Source: Caulobacter sp. UNC358MFTsu5.1 (lineage in GTDB: Bacteria; Pseudomonadota; Alphaproteobacteria; Caulobacterales; Caulobacteraceae). From it: a DNA stretch of 64,000 bases. How positions within the stretch are numbered: position 1 is the first letter of the stretch; every line of letters begins with the position of its first letter. The stretch is taken from the NCBI RefSeq assembly GCF_000712075.1, contig NZ_JONW01000008.1, positions 1 through 64,000 on the forward strand, in the 5' to 3' direction. Under the pieces are notes generated by a model, which was given only the letters and a program-made list of their open reading frames with translations, searched no databases and was not told the DNA's origin. The translations under genes and the position numbers were made by a program. Below, piece after piece: positions 11,374-21,461 of the stretch.

Positions 11374-12869
11374 CCCATCGACTCCGCCAGGGCCCGGGCC
11401 TCGTCCTCGAAGGCGCTGACCGTGTCGACCCTGCGCCAGGCGATCTCGCCGGTGTCGCGGGTCAGCTGGCTTTCCAGCACCGCCACGTCGGCGTCCGAGG
11501 CGTCGTTGACGCGGGCGGCGACGCGGGCGCGCAGCACCTCGGGCGGGGCCTCCAGCCAGACGCCCTGGAAGGCCACGTCGACCTCCTTCGCCAGGGCCTC
11601 GGCGCGGGCGCGCTGCTCGGGCTTGAGGAACACCGCGTCGACCACCACCGAGCGGCCGGCCGCCAGGGTCAGACGGGCGTCGCGGAACAGCTCGTCATAG
11701 ACCTTGTCGCTCATTTCCGGCGTGTAGGCCTCTTTCGGCAGGCGCTGCAGCGAGGGCACGCCGCACAGGCGCTTGCGGATCTCGTCGGTGCGCAGGACCA
11801 CCGCGCCCGGCGCCGCGCCCAGGCCCGGCGCGCAGACGCGGGCGAAGGTCGACTTGCCCGAGCCCGAGAAGCCGCCGGTGGCCACCAGGCTGACCGGCTT
11901 GGGCGCCAGGTGCTCCAGGGCCGTGGCCAGGTAGGCGCGCGCGGCTTCGTCGTCGTTGCTGTAGGCCCAGACGTGGGTGCGCACGGCGGCGCGGACGCTG
12001 AGCATCAGCGGCAGGGCGGCCAGCCCGGTCCACAGGCCCTCGCCGAACGTGCGGGCGGCCTCGTCCAGATAGGCGTTCAACACCCGGCCGGCCGCGTCGC
12101 GACGACGGCGGAAGTCCAGGTCCATCAGCAGGAAGGCCAGGTCGTACTGGATGTCGATGTCCGACAGCGAGTCGTTGAACTCGATGCAGTCGAACAGGAT
12201 CGGCTTGTTGTCCTCGACCAGGATGTTGCCCAGGTGCAGGTCGCCGTGGCAGTGGCGGGCGAAGCCCTGGCCGGCCCGCGCGTTCAGCAGCGGACCCAGG
12301 CGCTCCAGCGCCAGGTCGGTCTCGGCGATCAGCCGTTCCACCGCCTGGGCGCCCAGGCGCGGGGCCAGGCCGCGCAGCAGGTTGGCGTTCGAGGCGATGG
12401 TGTAGCCCAGGGCCCCCACCCCGCCGCCCTTCGGACGCAGCGGCGCCCCGGCGTGGAACTGGGCGATGGTGCGGCCCAGCGACTCCTCCAGCGCGTCGTC
12501 GATGGCCCAGGGCTGCTGGGCCAGCACGCCCTGCTCGTCGAAGCGGCGCATCTCCAGCAGGTACTCGACCACCTCGCCGGCCCCGTCCATCTCGACCCCG
12601 CCGTTGCCGGTCCGCGTCAGGCGGCGCACGGCGCGATAGATGTCGGGCGCGGCGGCGCGGTTGAAGGAAAGCTCGCGCTCCAGCGACCAGCGGCGCAGCT
12701 CCAGGGTGGAGTAGTCGAGAAAGCCGAAATTGACCGGGCGCTTGACCTTCCAGGCCGCCTCCCCGACCAGGAACACGCGGGCGCACGAGGTCTCGATCAC
12801 CCGATCGGCCCGCTCGCCCATCCAGGCGGCCACTTCCTGCTCGCGAACCGTCTCCGCGTCCTTGATCAC
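11370..12869 (-). CDS. Bifunctional APH-like phosphotransferase/P-loop ATPase
   Basis: About 499 residues. The N-terminal half is an aminoglycoside-phosphotransferase-like kinase with the Brenner-type motif HCHGDLHLGNIL and metal Asp in LFDCIEFN. The C-terminal half is an AAA_33-type nucleoside/gluconate-kinase-like ATPase with Walker A GGFSGSGKST. This two-domain arrangement is common in Proteobacteria and its substrate is unknown; resistance should not be inferred. The GTG at 12869 is preferred (GGACGAGG 9 bases upstream, conserved sequence from VIKDAETV). The frame is open to 13013, with Met codons nearer that end. It is divergent from the TetR gene and may be one of its targets. Confidence 0.85.
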   Translation of the reverse strand: MIKDAETVREQEVAAWMGERADRVIETSCARVFLVGEAAWKVKRPVNFGFLDYSTLELRRWSLERELSFNRAAAPDIYRAVRRLTRTGNGGVEMDGAGEVVEYLLEMRRFDEQGVLAQQPWAIDDALEESLGRTIAQFHAGAPLRPKGGGVGALGYTIASNANLLRGLAPRLGAQAVERLIAETDLALERLGPLLNARAGQGFARHCHGDLHLGNILVEDNKPILFDCIEFNDSLSDIDIQYDLAFLLMDLDFRRRRDAAGRVLNAYLDEAARTFGEGLWTGLAALPLMLSVRAAVRTHVWAYSNDDEAARAYLATALEHLAPKPVSLVATGGFSGSGKSTFARVCAPGLGAAPGAVVLRTDEIRKRLCGVPSLQRLPKEAYTPEMSDKVYDELFRDARLTLAAGRSVVVDAVFLKPEQRARAEALAKEVDVAFQGVWLEAPPEVLRARVAARVNDASDADVAVLESQLTRDTGEIAWRRVDTVSAFEDEARALAESMG

Positions 12870-13048
12870 GCCCAAGCCTCGTCCAAAACACCGGAGCCTT
12901 CCGAACAGGCTCCATTTCATCATTCCGAGCATGGCGGCCGCCGAAACCGGCATCCACTTTCGGCTGCCATGCCCTGGGATTTTCGCCCCTGATCCGGGCG
13001 AAGGCGTCCCCATAGCGGAAAGTTCGCGCGGCGTCGCGCCCGGCGCGC

Positions 13049-13092
13049 TTGCTTACGCTTAAGTTGCATGTCTATGGTCCGTGAACCATAGA
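13049..13092 (+). promoter_or_regulatory. Putative TetR promoter and autoregulatory operator
   Basis: A perfect palindrome TCTATGGT-N6-ACCATAGA spans 13071-13092, 17 bases before the TetR start codon. It overlaps a possible -10 (TATGGT, 13073-13078) placed 18 bases from a possible -35 (TTGCTT, 13049-13054). Occupation by the TetR dimer would block the promoter. The promoter assignment is inference; the palindrome is seen directly. Confidence 0.7.
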
Positions 13093-13108
13093 TCGAGTCA
13101 TAACCACA

Positions 13109-13780
13109 ATGCTCGCAGGCGCTGTCCTCACCCGCTCGGAACGCAAGAAGAGCGAGATCCTCAACGCCGCGCGCGGCGTGTTCCTGCGGGAGGGCTATAC
13201 GGCCGCCGGCATGGAGGCCGTCGCCCGGATGGCCGGCGTGTCCACCGCCACCCTGTACGCGCACTTCCCCAGCAAGGCCAAGCTGTTCGAGGTGGTGGTC
13301 AACGAGGCCGTGGGACGCATGGCCGAGCCCGTGCGCGCCAGCCTCGAGGTCCAGGGCGACGCCCGCGCCCGCCTGACCGCCCTGGCCCTGGCCTATGCCG
13401 GCGTCATGTCGCGCCCGGCCACCCGGGCCATGTTCCGGATGGTGGCGGGCGAGCGGCCGCGCTTCGGGGCCGTGACCGACCCCGTCCTGCACAGCGCGCA
13501 CCAGGACCTGAGGCGCGCGGCGATCCAGGTCCTCGAGGACCTGGTCGAGACCGGCGAACTGACCATCGGCCAGCCGGCCTGGGCGGGCGGCCAGCTGCTG
13601 GGCATGCTGGACGACGCCACCCTGGTCCTGGGCCTGACCGCCGGCGACGAAGCCCAGCCGCTCCGGCCGCTGGCGGACATCTGCGCGGACGCGGTGGAGA
13701 CCTTCCTGGCGCGGTATGGGGCCAAAATCCCTCTCCCAGAGGGAGAGGGAGGGGCCCACGCTGAAAGCGTGGGAAGGTGA
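13109..13780 (+). CDS. TetR/AcrR family transcriptional regulator
   Basis: 223 residues. The N-terminal HTH covers about residues 10-56 (RSERKKSEILNAARGVFL... GVSTATLYAHFPSKAKLF), the canonical AcrR-type pattern. The C-terminal ligand domain resembles AefR-like TetR regulators. A palindrome 17 bases upstream suggests autoregulation. No ribosome site stands before the ATG at 13109, so the message may be leaderless or start slightly downstream. The last ~17 residues (IPLPEGEGG...) are encoded by intergenic repeat family D, which supplies the stop codon. The likely target beyond itself is the divergent phosphotransferase gene. Confidence 0.9.
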   Translation: MLAGAVLTRSERKKSEILNAARGVFLREGYTAAGMEAVARMAGVSTATLYAHFPSKAKLFEVVVNEAVGRMAEPVRASLEVQGDARARLTALALAYAGVMSRPATRAMFRMVAGERPRFGAVTDPVLHSAHQDLRRAAIQVLEDLVETGELTIGQPAWAGGQLLGMLDDATLVLGLTAGDEAQPLRPLADICADAVETFLARYGAKIPLPEGEGGAHAESVGR

Positions 13781-13898
13781 GGGGTTAAGGCGTCAACCGG
13801 CGCGCCGGCAGGGCGTTCGCGTGAAAACGGCAAGGGTGTAACCCCTCACCCTCCCACCGCTTCGCGGCGGGTCCCTCCCTCTCCCAATGGGAGAGGGT
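13729..13898. repeat. Intergenic repeat family D, overlapping the TetR 3' end
   Basis: The outer arms are CCCTCTCCCagaGGGAGAGGG and the matching CCCTCTCCCAATGGGAGAGGG; the inner arms are GGTGAGGGGTT and AACCCCTCACC, around a variable core. The element begins inside the TetR reading frame and ends 6 bases before the convergent pdxH stop, so it fills the whole gap. Confidence 0.85.
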
Positions 13899-13904
13899 GT
13901 CTGC

Positions 13905-14570
13905 TCAGGGAAACAGCCGCCTGGTCTCCCACCCCTCGCCGGCGCGGTCGTAGACCAGCCGTTCGTGCAGGCGGAACGGGCGGTCGCGCCAGAACTCGAT
14001 GACTTGGGGGACGACGCGATAGCCCGACCAGTGCGGCGGGCGCGGCACCTTGCCCAGGCCGAACTTCAGGGCCATCTCGGCCACCCGGCGCTCCAGGGCC
14101 AGGCGGTCGGGCAGCGGCCGCGACTGGTCGCTGGCCCAGGCGCCCAGCTGGCTGTGGCGGGCGCGGCTGGCGAAATAGGCGTCGGCCTCGGCCTCGGTGA
14201 CCGGTTCGACCACGCCGCGCACCCGCACCTGGCGGCGCAGCGACTTCCAGTGGAACAGCAGGGCCGCCTTTGGTTGGCCGGAAAGCTCAACCCCCTTGGC
14301 GCTCTGGGTGTTGGTGTAGAAGACGAAACCGCGCGCATCGACGCTCTTGAGCAGCACCATGCGCGAGTCCGGCAGGCCGTCGGCGTCGACCGTCGACAGG
14401 GCCACGGCGTTGGGATCGCTGGGCTCGCCCTTGCCGGCCTCGGCCAGCCAGTCCTCGAACAGGTGGATCGGATCGCCCTCGGGCAGCAGCGGCGGGGGCG
14501 TCGCCTCGGTCACCTGTCGGACATAGTCGTCCTCGGAGGGCGAGGCGGGGATCAGGGGCGCGTCGGTCAT
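13905..14570 (-). CDS. pdxH: Pyridoxamine/pyridoxine 5'-phosphate oxidase
   Basis: 221 residues, the usual PdxH length. It oxidises pyridoxamine or pyridoxine 5'-phosphate to pyridoxal 5'-phosphate with FMN and oxygen. Recognisable blocks are [18 protein letters not shown] (FMN contact), [27 protein letters not shown] and the C-terminal substrate region RLHERLVYD...WETRRLFP. The start at 14570 matches the family N-terminus (short acidic leader, then [10 protein letters not shown]). The frame is open further upstream but no ribosome site was found there. It is a single cytoplasmic gene. Confidence 0.95.
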   Translation of the reverse strand: MTDAPLIPASPSEDDYVRQVTEATPPPLLPEGDPIHLFEDWLAEAGKGEPSDPNAVALSTVDADGLPDSRMVLLKSVDARGFVFYTNTQSAKGVELSGQPKAALLFHWKSLRRQVRVRGVVEPVTEAEADAYFASRARHSQLGAWASDQSRPLPDRLALERRVAEMALKFGLGKVPRPPHWSGYRVVPQVIEFWRDRPFRLHERLVYDRAGEGWETRRLFP

Positions 14571-14651
14571 GGGACGGATATAGAGCGGCGGGTCACGCTT
14601 GACGAGGATGGCCGGTCGCGCGCATCTGCCGCGCGACATGAAGGACACCCT

Positions 14652-14993
14652 ATGAAACTCGGCACGCGGGCGCGACTGGCCTGGATCCCCCTGGCGCTGT
14701 GGTGCGCGGCCGGCCTGTGGATCGGCTATGCCCAGGCGATCAAGTGGAAGGGCGACGACACCCAGGACTGGATCATCCTGGCGGCCGGCGGCCTGTTCCT
14801 GTTCGCGGGCGGGGCCTGGAACTTCTGGCGGCTGCGGGCCAAGGCGGCCGAGCGGGCGCGGGTCGAGGGGCCCGAGGTCGACGTGCCGGTCACCTGGCAC
14901 AAGCGCAGCGGCTCGTGGGCGGTGATCGCCTTCGTGGCGGGCGTGTTTGGGATCTTCGGCCTGGTCTGGCTGCTAAGCGGTCAGATTCGTTAA
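14652..14993 (+). CDS. Small membrane protein of unknown function
   Basis: 113 residues with three predicted membrane helices (about 8-27, 40-57 and 91-110) and a basic, charged stretch between the second and third ([14 protein letters not shown]). An AAGGA ribosome site stands 6 bases before the ATG. It is divergent from pdxH, sharing an 81-base gap. No family was recognised and nothing in the context gives a role. Confidence 0.75.
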   Translation: MKLGTRARLAWIPLALWCAAGLWIGYAQAIKWKGDDTQDWIILAAGGLFLFAGGAWNFWRLRAKAAERARVEGPEVDVPVTWHKRSGSWAVIAFVAGVFGIFGLVWLLSGQIR

Positions 14994-15033
14994 CTTAACC
15001 CCCCGTTGACCAAAGGGCGGCAGGGTCGGCGGC

Positions 15034-15735
15034 ATGACCGCCGGCTCGTCCTCCGTCCTCAGCCTCCAGGCCGCCCGCGCCATCCTCGGCGTCGCGCCGG
15101 GCGCCGACGAGCGCGAGCTGCGGGCCGCCTATCGCGAAGCCGCCAAGCGCGCCCACCCCGACCGTCCCGGCGGCGACGCGGCCCTCTTCCGCGACGTGCT
15201 GGCCGCCTATCGCCTGCTGCAGGACGCCCCGGCCCGCCAGATCCATTTCCCGCCCGCCGTGGCCGAGCCGGCCCGGGTCGAGCAGGCCGTCCTGCAGGTC
15301 GACGCCGCCCTGGCCTTCGCCGGCGGGACCCTCGACCTGGCGCTGGACGGCCGCAAGCTGCGCCTGACCCTGCCCGCCGGCCTGCGCGAGGACGACAAGG
15401 TGCGGGTCGAGAACGTGACCTTCCGCGTGACGCTCAAGCACGACCCCGACGCCCTGGTGCGCGGCGGCGACCTGTGGCTGACCGCGCGGCTGGACGCCCG
15501 CGCCCTGGCCGAGGGCGGCCGCATCGAGGTGGCCACGGCCCTTGGCCCGCGCCTGGTGTGGATCTCGACCAAGGCCGCCGCGCGCGGCCTGGTGCGCCTG
15601 CCGGGCCAGGGCCTGCCCGCCCGCGGCCCGCACCGCGCCGGCGACCTCTTCCTGCGCCTGGAGGCCCTGGGCGAAGGCGCCGAGAGCGTCGCCCGCTCGC
15701 AGCTCAAGCGCTTCGCGGCCGCCTGGGCGGCCTAA
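15034..15735 (+). CDS. DnaJ-class (J-domain) protein with DnaJ C-terminal domain
   Basis: 233 residues. An N-terminal J-domain (about residues 10-65) carries the HPD triad at 41-43 (KRAHPDRPGGD) needed to stimulate Hsp70 ATPase. The zinc-finger and Gly/Phe linker of full DnaJ are absent. The rest (about 78-222) looks like the DnaJ C-terminal substrate-binding domain (AALAFAGGTLDL, VRLPGQGLPARG). This is a CbpA-like or short type III-like co-chaperone. It stands alone between small genes, with no dnaK in the window. Confidence 0.88.
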   Translation: MTAGSSSVLSLQAARAILGVAPGADERELRAAYREAAKRAHPDRPGGDAALFRDVLAAYRLLQDAPARQIHFPPAVAEPARVEQAVLQVDAALAFAGGTLDLALDGRKLRLTLPAGLREDDKVRVENVTFRVTLKHDPDALVRGGDLWLTARLDARALAEGGRIEVATALGPRLVWISTKAAARGLVRLPGQGLPARGPHRAGDLFLRLEALGEGAESVARSQLKRFAAAWAA

Positions 15736-15819
15736 GCGGCGGCTTAGCGCTTCCAAACGCCCGTTCGACGATCCTATGATCCGCCCGACGCCGCCCCAGA
15801 GCGGCCGGGAGGACGGATC

Positions 15820-16296
15820 ATGACCGACGAAGCCCTGCGCGCCCGCCGCGAAAAGATCGTGCGCGAGCACATGGCCGACGAGATCGACCACGCCTGGGAC
15901 AAGGTGCTGGCCACCTTCCCCCACCCCCACTACGAGATCATCGCCACCGGCGCGGTCCATGACGGCCGCCCCGACGTCGAGCGCTACTACACGACCTCGC
16001 GCCAGACCTTCCCCGACCAGCGCAACACCCTGCTGTCGCTGCGCCATGTCGACGACGGGATCGTGGTGGAGTTCATTCTTGAAGGAACCCAGTCGGGCCC
16101 GCTGGGCCCGCTGCCCGCCACCGGCCGCCCGTTCAGCTGCCAGATGACCGCCTTCTTCCTGTTCGACGGCGAGACCCTGGTCTGCGAGCGGATCTATTCC
16201 GACACCCTGACCATCGTGCGCCAGCTACTGGGCGGCATGACGGCGATGGACGCGCTGGGCGCCCTGGTGGCGGCGGCGGGGGCGAAGGCGGCTTAG
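15820..16296 (+). CDS. NTF2/SnoaL-like family protein
   Basis: 158 residues, starting at an ATG with a strong GGGAGGAC ribosome site. The pattern (ERYYTTSRQTFPDQRN, DDGIVVEFILEGTQSG, LPATGRPFSCQMTAFFLFDGETLVCERIYSD) is that of the SnoaL-like polyketide-cyclase/ester-cyclase group of the NTF2 fold. Members are often enzymes on small hydrophobic substrates or have no known activity. No partner gene indicates a substrate. Confidence 0.8.
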   Translation: MTDEALRARREKIVREHMADEIDHAWDKVLATFPHPHYEIIATGAVHDGRPDVERYYTTSRQTFPDQRNTLLSLRHVDDGIVVEFILEGTQSGPLGPLPATGRPFSCQMTAFFLFDGETLVCERIYSDTLTIVRQLLGGMTAMDALGALVAAAGAKAA

Positions 16297-16301
16297 GCCC
16301 C

Positions 16302-16463
16302 CTACTCTTCCTCGTCTTCGGTCTTGAAGCTGTACGGCTCGGCCGGCGGCAGGCAGTCGACCAGGATCTGGGCCGTCAGGCCCGGCTCGGCGACGACGGA
16401 AGGCTGCTCGCCGAACACGGCCTCCCACAGTTCGGCCAGTTCCTGGTACGCGACATCGGGCAC
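16302..16463 (-). CDS. Small acidic hypothetical protein (53 aa)
   Basis: A 53-residue acidic protein (sequence begins VPDVAYQELAELWEAVFGE and ends with the acidic tail TEDEEE). It starts with GTG at 16463 after GAGGAG about 8 bases upstream. Codon third positions are strongly GC, as in neighbouring genes. It is convergent with the NTF2-like gene, with 5 bases between the stops. No family was recognised. It is soluble, probably helical in its first half, and has one Cys. Confidence 0.6.
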   Translation of the reverse strand: MPDVAYQELAELWEAVFGEQPSVVAEPGLTAQILVDCLPPAEPYSFKTEDEEE

Positions 16464-16520
16464 GCTACGCTCTCCTCACGAGAGACAAATGCCTTTTCGG
16501 TCAATGCGTTGCTGGTTAAC

Positions 16521-16544
16521 GGCGCGCGCGGTTCAGCGCGCGCC
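16521..16544. other. GC hairpin upstream of the small acidic gene
   Basis: A perfect 9-bp stem GGCGCGCGC/GCGCGCGCC with a 6-base loop. There is no T run on either side, so a terminator role is uncertain. It lies in a 228-base gap that holds no other recognisable feature. Confidence 0.4.
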
Positions 16545-16691
16545 GTCCGCCCCCTGCCCGCGCCGGGCCGCGTCCAAACCCGGGTTCGGTTGCGCCCCAG
16601 CACAAGCCAGACCACCAGCGTAGGCGCGGCCGAAGGCGGGTGGAAATCGAGCGAAACCCTCGGAATCCGCCCGGTCGCGGCCCAGACGAGC

Positions 16692-18647
16692 CTAGGGCGC
16701 CACCGCCATTTCGAACGGCGTCGCCGGTAATCCGGTGACTCCGTAGAGGTTGAGGATCGGGCTGTCGGCCCAGGCGAAGCGGACCTTGGCCGGCGAGAAA
16801 CCAGCCGGGACCGCCAATCGAACCCCCTCGCCCGTCAGGGCGGCCTCGGCGAAACGGCAGCCGCCCGCCGCGTCGCACAGCTCGAAGCCGACGGGCCGGA
16901 CGTCGGCCTGCACCACCGCCGGCTGGTCCAGCCGCACCACCACCGCGCCGCCGGAGAGCGTCGCCGACAGCGGGGCCGGCCCGGCGGCGACCAGGGTCGT
17001 CTCGCCATAGGCCAGCTTGCGGGCCTGCAGGGCCAGGCGGTGGCCGACCTGCTGCTTGTTGGCCGGATGGATGTCGTAGATGTCGCCGATGTCGACGGCC
17101 GAGGCCAAACCGACCTTGGGATCGGCCGCCGCCGTCCGGCGCTGGGCGTCGCGCACGCCCGCCCAGCCGGACTCGACGGGCGCGGTGTGGCGCGGTCCGA
17201 AGTCGGCCAGCTGCACCACCAGGAACGGAAGGTCCGGCCCGCCGCCCTCCGCCTTGAACGCCGAGCGCCAGTCGGCGACCAGGGCCGTGAGCAGGCGCTG
17301 GTAGGTCTGGGGCTCGGCGACATTGGCCTCGCCCTGGTACCAGGCGAAGCCCCTGACGCCGTAGGGGACCAGCGGGGCGATCATGCCGTTGCGCAGGGTC
17401 GACAGGCCGCTGGTCCCCACCCACGGGGCGGTGGGCGGCAGGCCCGACTGCGCGATGGTGGCCGAGACCTTGTAGCGCCAGGTCGCGCCCAGCGGGGCGA
17501 ACGACCCGTCGTCGAACTTCAGCCCCTTCTGGGCGGCCGGGCCCCAGGCCCCGCCGCCGCCGCTGGTGTCGATGGCCCGCACGGCGATCAGGTTCGGCCC
17601 GGCCTTCAGCACGCCCGGCGCGATCCTGTAGTTCCGCGGCCTGTCCCAGCCCTGCGACGAGCCGATCTCGCGGCCGTTGACGAAGGTGGTGTCCAGGTCG
17701 TCGATCGGCCCCAGCGACAGGGTCGCGCCCTGCCTGGCCTGCTTGGCGGTCAGGGTGATCGTGGCCCTCAGCCAGATCGTGCCGTCGAAGGTCTCGAGCC
17801 CGGGATTGGTCTCCCAGAACTGTTCGGCCGGCATGGTCTTCCAGTCGCGGTCGTCGAAGTCCGGGCGATTCCAGGTCGCGGCCTGGGGCTCGGCCTTGGC
17901 GGCCCAGCGGCCCAGCATGGCGCTCCAGTTGGCCATGCCCAGGTCCGGCGACTTGGCGTAGTCGGCCAGCACGGCCAGGCCCTCGTCATAGCCGCCCAGG
18001 GCGTGCAGGCCCTCGCGGCTGATCCAGTCCTGGATCACCGACCCGCCCCAGGTGGCGTCGATCAGGCCCACCGGAACTCCGGTGGTCTTCTTGATCTCGC
18101 GGCCCATGAAGAAGCAGGCGGCGCTGAAGTTATTGGCCGACTCCGGGGTCGCCGGACGCCAGGCCGCCTCCTTGGGCAGGGCCGTCGTCGGCTCGGGCAG
18201 GCTGGTGCGGCCGGTCTGCAGCAGGCGGATGTTCGGGTCCGCCGAATTGGCCGCCTCGGCCTCGCCGGCCAGCGACCGGCGCAGCGGGTATTCCATGTTC
18301 GACTGGCCCGAGCACAGCCAGACGTCGCCGACCAGCAGGTCCGAGATCGTCTGGCGCTCGCCGCTCGTCTGGGCCGTCAGGGTCAGGGCCGCGCCCGGCT
18401 CGCGAGCGGCAAAGGTCGTCGACCAGCGGCCCTGGGCGTCGGCCGTCGCCGTGGCCTTGGCCTCGTCCAGCGACAGCTCGACCGCCTCGCCCGGCCAGGC
18501 CGCGCCCCACACCCGGATCGGCTGGCCGCGCTGGAGCACGGCGTGGTCGGTGAAGACCGGGGCCAGCAGCGGGGCGGCCTGGGCAAGGGCCGGGCCCAGC
18601 GCGGTCAGAGCCGTTGCGGCCATGAGGCCAAGGAACTTCGAGCGCAT
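16692..18647 (-). CDS. SGNH acetylesterase of the CE20/sialate O-acetylesterase type
   Basis: 651 residues, secreted (signal peptide to about residue 25, ALAQAA). The SGNH catalytic core has Ser116 in CSGQSNMEYP and the C-terminal Asp/His pair in YDIHPANKQQVG. The core is interrupted by a jelly-roll-like segment (about 255-370, FDDRDWKTMPAEQFW ... FVNGREIGSS ... LIAVRAIDT) resembling the sugar-binding domain of GH2 enzymes. From memory of the literature, this nested layout is that of CE20 xyloglucan acetylesterases in Xanthomonas. The gene lies just downstream of GH3 on the same strand, with repeat B1 in its leader. Inferred role: removing acetyl groups from galactosyl side chains so that glycosidases can act. 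Confidence 0.85.
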   Translation of the reverse strand: MRSKFLGLMAATALTALGPALAQAAPLLAPVFTDHAVLQRGQPIRVWGAAWPGEAVELSLDEAKATATADAQGRWSTTFAAREPGAALTLTAQTSGERQTISDLLVGDVWLCSGQSNMEYPLRRSLAGEAEAANSADPNIRLLQTGRTSLPEPTTALPKEAAWRPATPESANNFSAACFFMGREIKKTTGVPVGLIDATWGGSVIQDWISREGLHALGGYDEGLAVLADYAKSPDLGMANWSAMLGRWAAKAEPQAATWNRPDFDDRDWKTMPAEQFWETNPGLETFDGTIWLRATITLTAKQARQGATLSLGPIDDLDTTFVNGREIGSSQGWDRPRNYRIAPGVLKAGPNLIAVRAIDTSGGGGAWGPAAQKGLKFDDGSFAPLGATWRYKVSATIAQSGLPPTAPWVGTSGLSTLRNGMIAPLVPYGVRGFAWYQGEANVAEPQTYQRLLTALVADWRSAFKAEGGGPDLPFLVVQLADFGPRHTAPVESGWAGVRDAQRRTAAADPKVGLASAVDIGDIYDIHPANKQQVGHRLALQARKLAYGETTLVAAGPAPLSATLSGGAVVVRLDQPAVVQADVRPVGFELCDAAGGCRFAEAALTGEGVRLAVPAGFSPAKVRFAWADSPILNLYGVTGLPATPFEMAVAP

Positions 18648-18664
18648 GAGCCTACTCCCAAAAT

Positions 18665-18791
18665 CCGCTCATCCCGGCGCATGCCGGGACCCAGAGGGAA
18701 TGGCTTTGAGGCTGACGCCAAAGGCGCTGAGCCCTTCCAATCATCCACACCGCCATAGGATCTGGGTCCCGGCGTTCGCCGGGATGAGCGG
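18665..18791. repeat. Intergenic repeat family B, copy 1
   Basis: Arms are CCGCTCATCCCGGC...GCCGGGATGAGCGG with inner GGGACCCAGA/ATCTGGGTCCC. Other copies are at 28216-28342 and 40489-40615. It separates GH3 from the downstream CE20 gene and lies within the CE20 leader. Confidence 0.92.
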
Positions 18792-18799
18792 AATAATAA

Positions 18800-21271
<2,472 letters not shown>

Positions 21272-21298
21272 AACTCCCCACATTTTATCGTTCGGTTC

Positions 21299-21312
21299 CG
21301 ACAACGTTGTCA
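21299..21312. promoter_or_regulatory. Operator-like palindrome in the GH3/GH97 divergent region
   Basis: CGACAACGTTGTCA, with a perfect 12-bp palindromic core GACAACGTTGTC at 21300-21311, centred on CG as LacI-family operators are. It matches sites before GH35, the TonB receptor/dehydratase pair and GH5 under TGAYARCGYTRTYA, apart from a C in place of the first T. It lies 28 bases upstream of the GH3 start codon. Confidence 0.65.
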
Positions 21313-21352
21313 GTCGCACGCCGACGATGTCGGGGCAATCCGTACGCCTTGC

Positions 21353-21366
21353 TGGTACCGGTATCT
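21353..21366. promoter_or_regulatory. Second operator-like element in the GH3/GH97 region
   Basis: TGGTACCGGTATCT is an imperfect CG-centred palindrome. A near match, TGTTACCGTTATCA, lies at 42355-42368 upstream of GH35. This suggests a second LacI-type site class shared by the two halves of the polysaccharide locus. Confidence 0.45.
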
Positions 21367-21461
21367 AAAAGCTCGACGGCGATCCATACACGGTCTAATT
21401 TGTGTGACAAATAGAAACGCCCATTAAGCGGCCGATAAGCAACCAGCGGGGAAACGACCAC

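Noticed and set aside
11370-12869. Aminoglycoside resistance gene
   Set aside because: The APH-like half is fused to a P-loop kinase domain in a widespread metabolic or unknown family, so the fold alone does not indicate antibiotic resistance.
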